This document shows positions 35,308 through 45,041 of a DNA stretch of 55,382 nt, one piece after another. Below the pieces are notes generated by a model. The model was not told where the DNA came from and made no database searches. It was given only the letters and a program-made list of their open reading frames with translations. This DNA is from Flavobacteriales bacterium (lineage in GTDB: Bacteria; Bacteroidota; Bacteroidia; Flavobacteriales_D; Parvicellaceae). The translations under genes were made by a program, and so were the position numbers. The stretch lies in NCBI GenBank assembly GCA_016780365.1, contig JADHMB010000006.1, forward strand, positions 1 to 55,382. Direction: 5' to 3'. The first letter of the stretch is position 1. Every line of letters starts with the position of its first letter.

Positions 35308-36306
35308 ATGAAAAGAAGAGATTTCGTAAAATTAAGTAGTTTAGGTACCACAGCTATTATTCTAGATGGATGTAAGACTAAAGACAGCTCAGAGAAAAAA
35401 CAAATAGTCTATCCAGTTGCTGGAGAAAATATAAAAGTCATTTCAACATGGAATTCTGGAATTGAAGCAAATAAAGTTGCTTTTAGAATATTGGAAAACA
35501 ATGGATTGGCACTAGATGCGATTGAAAAAGGGCTAAATATTACAGAATCAGATTTAGAAAATACGAGTGTTGGAATTGGAGGATTGCCAGATGCTAATGG
35601 AGAGGTAACATTAGATGCTTGTATCATGGACCATGAATTTAATTGTGGATCTGTTAGCTATTTAAAAAATATTGAAAATCCAATTTCAGTAGCTAGAAAA
35701 GTAATGGAAGACACTCCTCATGTTATGCTTAGTGGTAAAGGTGCCTATGATTTTGCAATACAGAAAAAATTTAAACACAAAGAATTACTTACAGAAAGCT
35801 CTAAACTAAAGTGGGAAGAATGGAAGCAAGAAAATAAAAATGTTCTTCCTGCAATTAATCATGAAAATCACGATACTATCGCTATGATAGCTTTGGATGG
35901 AAAAGGAAATTTATCTACTGGATGTACTACTAGTGGATGGGCGTATAAATTAGCAGGGAGAGTTGGTGATTCCCCAATTATTGGCGCTGGTGTTTATTCT
36001 GATAATGAAGTAGGTGCAGCATGTGCAACTGGGCTCGGAGAAGCAATAATTAAAATTTGTGGAAGTCATGCTATTGTAGAATTAATGAGAAATGGATCAA
36101 GTCCACAAGAAGCTTGCAGAATTGCTATTGAAAGAATCAAAAAATCAAATAAAGATTTAAAAGACTTACAAGTTGGGTTTATTGCAATGAATAAAAAGGG
36201 AGAAATTGGATCATATAGCTTATATTCAGGTTTTAATTATGCCTATCAAGATGTGCAAGAATCTAAACTTATTGACAGCAAATACGATCTTGAATGGGAA
36301 GAATAA
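35308..36306 (+). CDS. Exported glycosylasparaginase
   Basis: An Ntn-hydrolase that splits the GlcNAc-Asn bond of glycoasparagine, releasing aspartate and GlcNAc-amine. The proenzyme cleaves between Asp189 and Thr190 in ENHDTIAMIALD; Thr190 is the catalytic nucleophile. Other family segments are VGIGGLPDANGEVTLDACIM and GAGVYSDNEVGAACATGLGE. The N-terminus MKRRDFVKLSSLGTTAIILDGC has a twin arginine at 3-4 and a possible lipobox Cys22, so it is probably exported folded. Length 332 is usual. Its stop overlaps the start of the GH20 gene. As last enzyme of N-glycan breakdown it fits the neighbouring GH20 and GH92 genes. Confidence 0.92.
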   Translation: MKRRDFVKLSSLGTTAIILDGCKTKDSSEKKQIVYPVAGENIKVISTWNSGIEANKVAFRILENNGLALDAIEKGLNITESDLENTSVGIGGLPDANGEVTLDACIMDHEFNCGSVSYLKNIENPISVARKVMEDTPHVMLSGKGAYDFAIQKKFKHKELLTESSKLKWEEWKQENKNVLPAINHENHDTIAMIALDGKGNLSTGCTTSGWAYKLAGRVGDSPIIGAGVYSDNEVGAACATGLGEAIIKICGSHAIVELMRNGSSPQEACRIAIERIKKSNKDLKDLQVGFIAMNKKGEIGSYSLYSGFNYAYQDVQESKLIDSKYDLEWEE

Positions 36307-38518
36307 ATGGTATTTAATTGCTTCTATTTTATTTTTACTAGGTTGCCAACCATCCTCTAATAAAAATTCATTTAATCCCAAATCATCTGTTATTCCGATG
36401 CCTACTCTTCTGGAGAAGAAAGAGGAATTCTTTGAAGCAAAGTTTTTAAACACTAAAGATGATTTTAAGATTAGAGAATTTGAATTGTTTAAAAAGCAAC
36501 TTAAGAACTACTTCCCTAAAAAGACAATTTTCTCAAAATCAACAAGTTCTAAGAATTTTGAAATTAAAATTGATGAAACTATTGATGAAGATGCTTCCTT
36601 TTATGAATTGTCAATTGGACAAGAATTTATAGTAGTTAAAGGTGGGAAAAAAGGAGTTTTTTATGGTTTACAGACTCTGTTTCAGTTAATTGTCTTGAAT
36701 TACGATAGTATTTCAAATTCTATTAGACTGCCCTGTCTAGAAATAAAAGACCAAAACTCGTTTGAGCACAGAGGATTTCTTATGGACTGTTGTAGGCATT
36801 TCTTCCCGCTTAAAACAATAAAAAAATACATAGACTTATTAGCTATCTATAAAATGAATGTTCTACATTGGCACTTAACAGAAGACCAAGGTTGGAGAAT
36901 AGAAATTGATAAATATCCAAAATTAAATACTGTTGGATCTTGGAGAGAAGATTCAACTGGAAAATATGGCGGATTTTACACCAAAAAAGAAATTAGAGAA
37001 ATTGTAAAATACGCCAAAGAAAGATATATAGAAGTAATTCCAGAAATAGAACTTCCTGGACATTCTCAAGCTGCAATAGCTTCCTATCCATTCTTGTCTT
37101 GTGAATCTAAACAAATCCAAGTGGCTAATTCTTGGGGAGTTTTTAAAGATATTTATTGTGCTGGCAACGATTCAGTTTTTATATTTCTCGAAGATATTTT
37201 TCAAGAAATAACTGAGCTATTTCCTAGTAACAGAATTCATATAGGAGGAGATGAAGCTCCAAAATTTAGATGGGAAAATTGTGAAAAATGTCAGAAAAGA
37301 ATGGCCCAAGAAAATCTTAAAGATGAACACGAGCTACAAAGTTATTTTATAGAAAGAATTGCCAAAGATTTAGAAAAAAAGAATAAAAGTATTATTGGTT
37401 GGGACGAAATAATTGAAAGTAAAATTAATAGTGATGTAACTATCCAATCCTGGAGAGGATTTTCTGGCGGTATCCAAGCAGTAAAAGAAGGGAAGAAAAC
37501 CATTATGTCTCCAACCTCTCATTGCTATTTTGACTATGATATTAATAGTATTGACTTAGAAAAAGTTTATACTTTCAACCCTATTCCATCTGAAATAGAC
37601 TCTTTGGAAAGTGAACTAATTATTGGAGGAGAATGCAATCTATGGTCTGAAAGAATACCTAGTGAAAAAGAGTTAGATAGAAAAACCTTTCCTAGATTAT
37701 TAGCAATGAGTGAGGTTTTGTGGACGTATAGAAAAGATAAATTTGAGAATTTTCAAAATAGAGTTGAAGATCACTACCCTGTTTTAAGTCGGCTTGATGT
37801 GGATTATGGAATTGAATCCAGCCCAGTTAGGTTGTCTTCAAAAATAAATAATAGAAAAATTAAAGCTGTTGTAAATTCAAAAATTAAAAATTTAGAGTTC
37901 ACCTACCAATGGAATAATGAAGAAGCCAAACCAATTAAGAAAAATGGGGAAATAGAAATACCTAAGTCTGGTAAATTAACCCTTCAGGCATACAAAAATG
38001 GTAAAAAGTATGGAGATCAAAAAGTAGAAAAATTTGCTGTCCATTTAGGATTAAATTCAAATATAGATTACCAATATATGTATAGTTTAAGCTATCAAGC
38101 AGAAGGATTATCTTCTCTTATTAATGGAAGATTGGGGAGTTTAGACTTTAAAGATGGTCAATGGCAAGGGTTTTCAGGAAAAAACCTAGATGTGATTCTT
38201 TCTCTGGACTCACTTACCAGCATTAATAAAGTCTCTATGAATTTTTACCAATATATTAACTCTTGGATTGTTGTTCCTAGCTACATTTCTATAATGAGTT
38301 CTAAGGACTCTCTTAATTGGGAAATTATTAAATCTGTAGACTCTATTGGTGAAATAAGAAAAAGAGGCAAATTTATAAGTAGTATATCCTTTGATAGTTT
38401 AGAAACAGATGCTAAATACTTAAAAATATTTGCCAAAAACTATGGAAAACTTCCTTCTTGGCACGAAGCTGCTGGTGCTGAAAGTTGGCTGTTTATTGAT
38501 GAAATTATTGTAGAATGA
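36290..38518 (+). CDS. GH20 beta-N-acetylhexosaminidase lipoprotein
   Basis: Removes terminal beta-GlcNAc or GalNAc. The best start is TTG at 36290, giving MNGKNKWYLIASILFLLGCQ with lipobox LLGC (Cys19); an in-frame ATG further upstream would bury that signal. The 742 residues show an N-terminal alpha/beta domain, then the TIM barrel with HRGFLMDCCRHF, HWHLTEDQGWRIEI, and the substrate-assisted catalytic pair Asp321-Glu322 in IHIGGDEAPKF. A C-terminal beta-sandwich contains GQWQGFSGKNLD and NYGKLPSWHEA, closely like the end of the GH92 protein in this locus. The start lies within the glycosylasparaginase gene, and its stop overlaps cutC (ATGA). Confidence 0.93.
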   Translation: MNGKNKWYLIASILFLLGCQPSSNKNSFNPKSSVIPMPTLLEKKEEFFEAKFLNTKDDFKIREFELFKKQLKNYFPKKTIFSKSTSSKNFEIKIDETIDEDASFYELSIGQEFIVVKGGKKGVFYGLQTLFQLIVLNYDSISNSIRLPCLEIKDQNSFEHRGFLMDCCRHFFPLKTIKKYIDLLAIYKMNVLHWHLTEDQGWRIEIDKYPKLNTVGSWREDSTGKYGGFYTKKEIREIVKYAKERYIEVIPEIELPGHSQAAIASYPFLSCESKQIQVANSWGVFKDIYCAGNDSVFIFLEDIFQEITELFPSNRIHIGGDEAPKFRWENCEKCQKRMAQENLKDEHELQSYFIERIAKDLEKKNKSIIGWDEIIESKINSDVTIQSWRGFSGGIQAVKEGKKTIMSPTSHCYFDYDINSIDLEKVYTFNPIPSEIDSLESELIIGGECNLWSERIPSEKELDRKTFPRLLAMSEVLWTYRKDKFENFQNRVEDHYPVLSRLDVDYGIESSPVRLSSKINNRKIKAVVNSKIKNLEFTYQWNNEEAKPIKKNGEIEIPKSGKLTLQAYKNGKKYGDQKVEKFAVHLGLNSNIDYQYMYSLSYQAEGLSSLINGRLGSLDFKDGQWQGFSGKNLDVILSLDSLTSINKVSMNFYQYINSWIVVPSYISIMSSKDSLNWEIIKSVDSIGEIRKRGKFISSISFDSLETDAKYLKIFAKNYGKLPSWHEAAGAESWLFIDEIIVE

Positions 38519-39177
38519 TTTTAGAAGCTTGTATATCTACAATTGATGGCTTAAAGGCCGCTCAAAAATTTAGTCTAGACAGGGTTGAAATTTGTAAAGA
38601 TTTGCATTTAGAAGGCCTTACTCCATCTCAAGAACTTCAGTCTATTGCCCATGGTTTATATAATGGGTTAAGATATGTAATGATTAGGCCACATAACAAT
38701 GGTTTTCAATACAATCAAATAGAAATCAAAAAAATGAAAAAATCTATTGAAATAGCAAATAAAAATGGAGCTCATGGAGTAGTTTTTGGAGTTTTAAATG
38801 AACACAAAATTGATTTTAAAAAAAATGAGGAATTAATAAATATTGCAAAAGATTTAAATCTCAAATGCACTTTTCATAAAGCATTTGACCAATGTCAGAA
38901 TATTGAAAAAAGTTTGATAGAATTATCTGAAATAGGATTTGACTGGGTCCTTACTTCAGGCGGAGAAAAAAATGCAGAATTAGGTCTTAGTAATTTAAGA
39001 AGACTAACCTCAATAAAAAATAAAAAGATAAAAATATTAGCAGGAGGAGGTATTTCTGAAAAAAACTGTACAAAGTTTTTAGATATTGGATTAGGCGGCA
39101 TTCATTTTAGTATTGATAAAAACAAGAAAATTGATAAAAATAAAATAAGTTCTATCTTAGAAAAACTAGCATTATAA
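38515..39177 (+). CDS. cutC: CutC family protein
   Basis: A 220-residue TIM-barrel protein of the CutC family. Landmarks are MILEACISTIDGLKAAQK, DRVEICKDLHLEGLTPS, YVMIRPHNNGF, FHKAFDQC, and WVLTSGGEKNAELG with AGGGISEKN. The family is named for copper homeostasis, but that role has been questioned, and nothing here concerns copper. The gene overlaps GH20 by four bases (ATGA) and ends within the convergent GH92 gene by six bases. Its neighbours degrade N-glycans, so an enzymatic role on a sugar or amino-sugar product is more likely. This is inferred from context. No signal peptide is present, so it is cytoplasmic. Confidence 0.9.
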   Translation: MILEACISTIDGLKAAQKFSLDRVEICKDLHLEGLTPSQELQSIAHGLYNGLRYVMIRPHNNGFQYNQIEIKKMKKSIEIANKNGAHGVVFGVLNEHKIDFKKNEELINIAKDLNLKCTFHKAFDQCQNIEKSLIELSEIGFDWVLTSGGEKNAELGLSNLRRLTSIKNKKIKILAGGGISEKNCTKFLDIGLGGIHFSIDKNKKIDKNKISSILEKLAL

Positions 39178-42066
39178 AATAGTTATTTCGTCAAAAAACA
39201 ACCAACTAGTTCCACCACTTCCAAGATGCCATTCAGGACATTTTCCATAGTTTTCTGCTCTAACTTTTATATATCTAGCCTCTACGGGTGTTTTTAATTT
39301 TAATTCAAACTGCTTTATAATAGATTCAGAGGAATTATCAGAAACAGAGTGCATTAAAGTCCCAATAGATTTAAATATTTTTCCATCTTGGGAAGCAAGA
39401 AACTCTACTTTTTTAGGGAGCCAAATCCATGAGCGAACATCTTGAATAGCTCCAATGTTTAAATAAGTAACTGGCTCTTTAGAACCTAAGTCTACTATAG
39501 ATTCAAAATCCTCTCCATAAAACCCTTGCCATCTTCCAGTAAGATAATTATTTGGGCCTCTTAGACCGTCCACCAAAGCATCTTTACCACCAGCATCGTA
39601 CTGGTTACTAAAACTTGTTTCAAGACTTATAGATCTTTTTTTATTAAATTTTAGAAAACAAGCAGACTCTATTTTACTTTTCTTATTTCTAAAACTTGAA
39701 TAACAATAAATAGTATCTGTATTGTATAAATAAAAAGGAGAAGTATATAAAGTATAATTGGTTTGATTGGATTTCTTATAAAAAATATCTTCTACATTTT
39801 TTTTCTCAATTTTGATTTCGATAGAATCTTTAAAAGTATAAGAAGGAGAAATAATTCTTGGAATTGTTAAAATATTATTTGCAGTGTCAATTGAAGTTTT
39901 GTAAAAACTCTCAGAACTCCATTCATCGTTTGGAAGACTAGACTTTTCTATCTTAAGAACACCTCCATTTAAAATCTCATCAATATGAAGATAATTCCGT
40001 TCCAAGTTCTCACCATTTAGAAGTACAGATTTTATATAAATATCAGATGAATTTCCCTCGCCATTACAGATGATTTTAAACTTATTTCCATTTTCTAAGT
40101 TAATAGTTACTTCATCAAATAACGGGGTATTTATTATATAATATGGATCTCCAGGATTTAGATCAAATATTCCAATGGAACTCAGTACATACCATGCAGA
40201 CATTTGTCCACAATCTTCGTTTCCAACAATTCCACTTGGTTGAGCAGAATACATTTCGTTCAAAATTTTGTTGACCATCTTCTGTGATTTGGACGAATTT
40301 CCAATCATGTTATATAGATAAGCCATGTGGTGACTTGGTTCGTTTCCGTGAGCATACTGCCCAATTAACCCTGTAATATCGGCTTGTTGCCTGCCTGCTA
40401 AAGTAGAATTGACCGTAAATAATTCATCTAGTTTATTTTCAAAACGTTCTTTTCCCTTGTGAATATTAATTAATCCTTCTACGTCGTGAGGAACAAAAAA
40501 ACTATACTGCCAGGAATTGGCTTCGGTATAATTATAGTTTACTTCAGAAGCAATAAATCCAGATTTCCAATTTCCATTTGTTTTTGGCTGCATCAATCCC
40601 GAATTTAAATTGAAAATATTTTTGTAGGATTGCGCTCTTTCAACATAAGAATCAATGGTAGATGTATCGTTGAAGATTTGCGCCATTTTATAGATACACC
40701 AGTCGTTGTAAGCGTATTCTAAAGTTTTAGAAACTGATTCCGGCTCTTGGAATGAAGAAATATACCCTTTGTTTTTATATTCAGGTATTCCCAATTTTTC
40801 TCTATTGGATATTTCTTTCATGGCTAAATATAGTTTTGGATAATTGTCAAAATCTATAGATTTTACATACGCATCTAAAATGACAGAAACCACATGGTAA
40901 CCTATCATACATCCAGTATAATTGGCACATAATTCCCAGATTGGTAATTGTCCACCAAACTGGTATTGATTTAAAAATGTATTGAGAAATAATGCAGTTT
41001 TTTTTCTTTCAATAAGATTATAAAGCGGATGAGTAGATCTAAATGTATCCCACAAAGAAAATACTGTGTAGTTTGCAAGACTATCGTTATGGACTTGCAT
41101 ATCGGTTGCTCTATAATCTCCATTAACATCGCTTACAAGATTGGGAGCAATCATTGTATGGTAAAGAGCAGTATAAAATATTTCTTTTAAAGAATCGTTA
41201 TTAGAAGATATGTCAATTTTTGAAAGTGCTTTATTCCACTGGTTTTTAGAACTTGATAAATATTTGTCAAAATCCCAATGATTTGCTTCAGACAATAGAT
41301 TTTCTTTTGCATTTTGGGAACTTACTACAGATACTCCTACTTTAACCATAATTTGATTGTTAGGTGAATCATTAAAGCTCAAAAATAATTTTGTTGGGTT
41401 CTCTTTATTATAGGTAGTATCAAATTTCTCTGAGAACACCATATGGAAATAAAAATGTTGCTCGTCTGCCCAGGATTTTGAAATTCTTTTTCCAGATATT
41501 TCACTAGAATTAAGAACTTCAATATCCCAATCCAATAAAATATCTCTATGTTCCAAATCCAAAACAATAGCTGGGTTTTTTGTAGTATCGGAAAATGAAT
41601 ATTTGTGAATCCCAACTCTTTTTGTAGTTGTTAATTTACAATCAATCCCGTATTTATTTAAGTGAACTTGGTAATATCCTGAAGACGCAGTTTCTTTTTC
41701 TTTAGAAAATTTAGATGAATAATTTTTCTCATTACTATTTTTATAGCCGTTGTTAAAGCACTTTTCACCCATTGTAGGCATCAGTAACAAATCACAATAG
41801 TCTCCAATTCCTGTTCCACTTAAATGGGTATGACTAAATCCAAAAATTACAGAATCTGAATAATGGTATCCTGAACAACCGTCCCAACCTTCAATTCTGG
41901 TGTCCGGACTTAATTGAACCATTCCAAAAGGAGATGTTGCACCTGGAAAAGTATGGCCATGAGCACCAGTTCCTATAAATGGGTTAACGTATTTGGCATT
42001 CTCTGAAATATTGTTGGTACAACTTATAAAAACATAACTGAAAACTAATACTTTAAAATATTTCAT
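39172..42066 (-). CDS. GH92 alpha-mannosidase lipoprotein
   Basis: Predicted exo-alpha-1,2 (or 1,3) mannosidase acting on N-glycans. The 964-residue protein opens with a lipoprotein signal ending FISC (Cys16), then the GH92 start YVNPFIGTGAHGHTFPGATSPFGMVQLSPDT, GCSGYHYSDSVIFGFSHTHLSGTG, SLWDTFRSTHPLYNL, and further on SAWYVLSSIGIFDLNPG. Calcium-dependent inverting hydrolases have this layout. The C-terminal module, with GRWQGFYGEDFES, RSWIWLPKKVEF and NYGKCPEWHLG, matches that of the GH20 enzyme. The MFS transporter gene lies 31 bases upstream on the same strand and is probably co-transcribed. No SusC/SusD pair is nearby. Confidence 0.93.
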   Translation of the reverse strand: MKYFKVLVFSYVFISCTNNISENAKYVNPFIGTGAHGHTFPGATSPFGMVQLSPDTRIEGWDGCSGYHYSDSVIFGFSHTHLSGTGIGDYCDLLLMPTMGEKCFNNGYKNSNEKNYSSKFSKEKETASSGYYQVHLNKYGIDCKLTTTKRVGIHKYSFSDTTKNPAIVLDLEHRDILLDWDIEVLNSSEISGKRISKSWADEQHFYFHMVFSEKFDTTYNKENPTKLFLSFNDSPNNQIMVKVGVSVVSSQNAKENLLSEANHWDFDKYLSSSKNQWNKALSKIDISSNNDSLKEIFYTALYHTMIAPNLVSDVNGDYRATDMQVHNDSLANYTVFSLWDTFRSTHPLYNLIERKKTALFLNTFLNQYQFGGQLPIWELCANYTGCMIGYHVVSVILDAYVKSIDFDNYPKLYLAMKEISNREKLGIPEYKNKGYISSFQEPESVSKTLEYAYNDWCIYKMAQIFNDTSTIDSYVERAQSYKNIFNLNSGLMQPKTNGNWKSGFIASEVNYNYTEANSWQYSFFVPHDVEGLINIHKGKERFENKLDELFTVNSTLAGRQQADITGLIGQYAHGNEPSHHMAYLYNMIGNSSKSQKMVNKILNEMYSAQPSGIVGNEDCGQMSAWYVLSSIGIFDLNPGDPYYIINTPLFDEVTINLENGNKFKIICNGEGNSSDIYIKSVLLNGENLERNYLHIDEILNGGVLKIEKSSLPNDEWSSESFYKTSIDTANNILTIPRIISPSYTFKDSIEIKIEKKNVEDIFYKKSNQTNYTLYTSPFYLYNTDTIYCYSSFRNKKSKIESACFLKFNKKRSISLETSFSNQYDAGGKDALVDGLRGPNNYLTGRWQGFYGEDFESIVDLGSKEPVTYLNIGAIQDVRSWIWLPKKVEFLASQDGKIFKSIGTLMHSVSDNSSESIIKQFELKLKTPVEARYIKVRAENYGKCPEWHLGSGGTSWLFFDEITIL

Positions 42067-42097
42067 TTTACTAAATAATTGGTATTTTGATGTTGGA

Positions 42098-43531
42098 CTA
42101 ATGGCTCAAATCTTGAGCATTGGATGTTAAATTCACGCCCTGCTTTTTTAATTTTTTATTGACTGTCCAAGCAAAGAAAAATAAATAGGCAAAACAAGCT
42201 ACACCAACCCAATAAGAGTGCTGAATTCCTAATAAATTATTATTGGCAAGCGCACCTTGTAGTGTAGAAATAAATCCTCCACCCATAATCATCATAATTA
42301 ACAAACTCGAAGCTGTATTTGTTTTTTCTTTCAAACCAGCTATCCCAAGGGTAAAGATGCAAGGCCATAATGTACTGCAAAATAAACCTACCGAGATAAA
42401 AGCAAATACACTTATAATTCCATTGGCAAAAATACCAACTATTGTAGCTAAAATTCCTACGGCAGAATAAATCATAATCTGATTTACAGGATTTCCTTTA
42501 CTTAATTTATCTGCAATTATTAATGAAATTACCAGACCAATATATGGGAAGAATTGTTGCATCTCATTTCCAGCTATCCAGTTAACAAAAAGAAAAATTC
42601 CGAATGCAACAAAAGGCAGTACAAAACCCAATAAAGATTTTAGTTTATTTGAAATATTAAAAGCTCCCGCGGCAGAAGTCCATCTTCCAATCATTAAACT
42701 TGCCCAAAAAAGAGAGACAAAAGGAGCTACACCACTTTCGGCAGTTCCTAATTCTTGTTTCATGAACTCAGGTAGGTTACTTGCAGTAGAAACTTCAACA
42801 CCTACATAAAGAAAAATAGCTATCATCCCTAAAATAACTTGAGGGTACTTTAATGTTTCTAGAATATTTCCATTGGAAGAACTGTTGTCATCATCGTCAT
42901 TAAGTCTGTCTGGAACAGAGGAGAATTTAAAAAAGACAGCGGCTATTACAAATGCGGCACCAAGAAAAAGATAGGGAGTTTGAACAGCTTGTAAGTTCAA
43001 TTCCGTTTCCCCAGAAGAAAGACTACCGAAAATAGCAAAAGATACAATAACAGGGCCTATTGTTGTTCCTACATTATTAATTCCTCCAGCTAAACTTAGA
43101 CGCATATTTCCTTTAGATGGATCACCCATTTGAATCGCTAAAGGATTGGCGGCTATTTGTTGCAAAGAAAAACCCAACCCAACAATAAAAAGTCCAGAAA
43201 TTAGAAGTGGAAATGATTCATTATTGGACGCAGGAATAAATAGAATCGTTCCTAATGCTGAAATTATCAGTCCAAGAGACAATCCATTCCTGTAGCCAAT
43301 TACGTTTAGTATATCTTTTTTTAAGAAGGAGGAAATTCCAAAATACATAAGGGATCCGACGGTATAGGCAATATAAAATGCTAAGGATATTAATTGAGAT
43401 TCAAGTTGACTTAAACTCAAAGCTTTTTTAAATACAGGAATTAATATATCGTTACTAGCTGCTACGAAACCCCAAAAGAAAAAAATGGAGATTAGGGTGG
43501 AAAATGCACCAATATTTACTTTTTTACTCAT
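42098..43531 (-). CDS. Sugar MFS transporter (FucP/GluP type)
   Basis: A 477-residue inner-membrane transporter with about 12 hydrophobic segments. The start ISIFFFWGFVAASNDILIPVFKK and the repeat-like GLGFSLQQIAANPLAIQMG are typical of the FucP/GluP branch, which imports fucose, glucose/galactose, GlcNAc or mannose. A hydrophilic loop with DDDDNSSSNG occurs near the middle. It is the first gene of a minus-strand unit with GH92, 31 bases from it, so mannose or GlcNAc is the likely cargo. It is divergent from the mevalonate operon across about 168 bases. Confidence 0.88.
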   Translation of the reverse strand: MSKKVNIGAFSTLISIFFFWGFVAASNDILIPVFKKALSLSQLESQLISLAFYIAYTVGSLMYFGISSFLKKDILNVIGYRNGLSLGLIISALGTILFIPASNNESFPLLISGLFIVGLGFSLQQIAANPLAIQMGDPSKGNMRLSLAGGINNVGTTIGPVIVSFAIFGSLSSGETELNLQAVQTPYLFLGAAFVIAAVFFKFSSVPDRLNDDDDNSSSNGNILETLKYPQVILGMIAIFLYVGVEVSTASNLPEFMKQELGTAESGVAPFVSLFWASLMIGRWTSAAGAFNISNKLKSLLGFVLPFVAFGIFLFVNWIAGNEMQQFFPYIGLVISLIIADKLSKGNPVNQIMIYSAVGILATIVGIFANGIISVFAFISVGLFCSTLWPCIFTLGIAGLKEKTNTASSLLIMMIMGGGFISTLQGALANNNLLGIQHSYWVGVACFAYLFFFAWTVNKKLKKQGVNLTSNAQDLSH

Positions 43532-43699
43532 CTTAATTTATTTTACCTAAAAAAACAATAATTTAATTGAAATACCATCATAATTTGGCTGTAATTCAAA
43601 ATCAAATCCTAATTTTTTTCATTTGTTTAATTTATATCTGTCTTTATTAAACAATATGATTAATAAATCTTTAATTTGCACTTGGAAAACAAATACAGC

Positions 43700-45028
43700 A
43701 TGCAGAATAATAAAATCATCAAAGGGTTTTCGAAATTATCTAAAGAAGCAAAAATTGAATGGATAACTAAAGAATACTTAAATGATGAAAAAGAATATGT
43801 AAATCTTCTTAAAAGCTATTGGCATGAAGATCCAAAAGTTCAAAAAATTCACGACGAATTTATTGAAAACACTATTACCAACTTTTATATTCCCTTTGGA
43901 ATCGCTCCTAACTTTTTAATCAATAATAAAGTTTATTGTGTTCCAATGGCAATTGAAGAAAGTTCTGTGGTTGCAGCAGCTTCAAAAAATGCATCTTTTT
44001 GGATGGAAAGAGGAGGTTTTAAATCTACGGTAGTTTCTACCACCAAAATAGGTCATGTTCATTTCGCATGGTATGGAGATTACGAAGTTTTAAAAAACTT
44101 TATCGACTCAATTAAACAAAAGTTCTTTGATGAGACCAAGCAGATTACTAAAAACATGAATGAAAGAGGTGGTGGAATTTTAGAGATTGAGTTGATTAAT
44201 AGAGCGGATTTAGAACCAAATTATTATCAATTGCAAGCAAAATTTGAAACTTGTGATGCAATGGGTGCTAACTTTATTAATAGTTTACTAGAAAAATTCT
44301 CAAAGATTCTAAAAAGAGAAATTGAGAGCAGTAATTTAAGTGAAAATGATAAGAAAATAGTTATCATAATGTGTATTCTAAGTAATTACACTCCTGAATG
44401 CATTGTAAGATGTGAAGTTAATTGTGGTATTGAGGAATTATCAAATGATCCCAATATAAACAATGAAGAATTTGCTAAGAAATTTGAACAAGCTATTCAT
44501 GTTGCCAATATTGAACCATACAGAGCAACTACCCATAACAAGGGAATATTTAATGGTATTGATGCTGTGGTTATAGCAACTGGCAATGATTTTAGAGCTG
44601 TTGAAGCTTGTGGTCATACTTATGCCTCTAAGTCTGGACAGTACAGAAGCTTAAGTAATGTTGAAATTAAAGACGGAAGATTTCGCTTTTGGATAGATCT
44701 TCCTATTTCTGTTGGTACTGTAGGAGGATTAACCACACTTCATCCAATGGTCCGATTTTCTTACAAATTATTAGGTAATCCCAATTCAAAAAATTTGATG
44801 GAAATTATTGCAGCTGTTGGACTTGCTCAAAATTTTGGTGCAATAAGATCATTGGTAACTACAGGAATTCAAAAAGGACATATGAAAATGCATTTATTAA
44901 ATATTTTGAATCAACTCGGTGCAGACAAAAATGAAGTAGAAAAAACCAAAGAATATTTCAAAGACAAGGTGGTAGAACATAGTGCTGTGGTTAACTATTT
45001 TAAAGAATTAAGAAATATCTCCAACTAA
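43700..45028 (+). CDS. Class II 3-hydroxy-3-methylglutaryl-CoA reductase
   Basis: Reduces HMG-CoA to mevalonate. From the ATG at 43700 the protein begins MQNNKIIKGFSKLSKEAKI, the common start of the bacterial class II enzymes; a TTG 24 bases upstream is in frame but unlikely. Substrate and catalytic segments are NFYIPFGIAPNFLIN, MAIEESSVVAAAS (Glu near 86-87), RGGGILEIE, ATTHNKGIFNGIDAVVIATGND (lysine and aspartate), and the C-terminal histidine in GIQKGHMKMHLLNI. The length of 442 is normal. It is the first gene of the mevalonate operon; GYDIA kinase follows after 13 bases. Confidence 0.93.
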   Translation: MQNNKIIKGFSKLSKEAKIEWITKEYLNDEKEYVNLLKSYWHEDPKVQKIHDEFIENTITNFYIPFGIAPNFLINNKVYCVPMAIEESSVVAAASKNASFWMERGGFKSTVVSTTKIGHVHFAWYGDYEVLKNFIDSIKQKFFDETKQITKNMNERGGGILEIELINRADLEPNYYQLQAKFETCDAMGANFINSLLEKFSKILKREIESSNLSENDKKIVIIMCILSNYTPECIVRCEVNCGIEELSNDPNINNEEFAKKFEQAIHVANIEPYRATTHNKGIFNGIDAVVIATGNDFRAVEACGHTYASKSGQYRSLSNVEIKDGRFRFWIDLPISVGTVGGLTTLHPMVRFSYKLLGNPNSKNLMEIIAAVGLAQNFGAIRSLVTTGIQKGHMKMHLLNILNQLGADKNEVEKTKEYFKDKVVEHSAVVNYFKELRNISN

Positions 45029-45041
45029 AAATTATTTTGCA

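Noticed and set aside
36206-36289. ATG start for GH20 at 36206
   Set aside because: It would add 28 residues before the lipoprotein signal, within the glycosylasparaginase coding region. The TTG at 36290 places the signal at the N-terminus.
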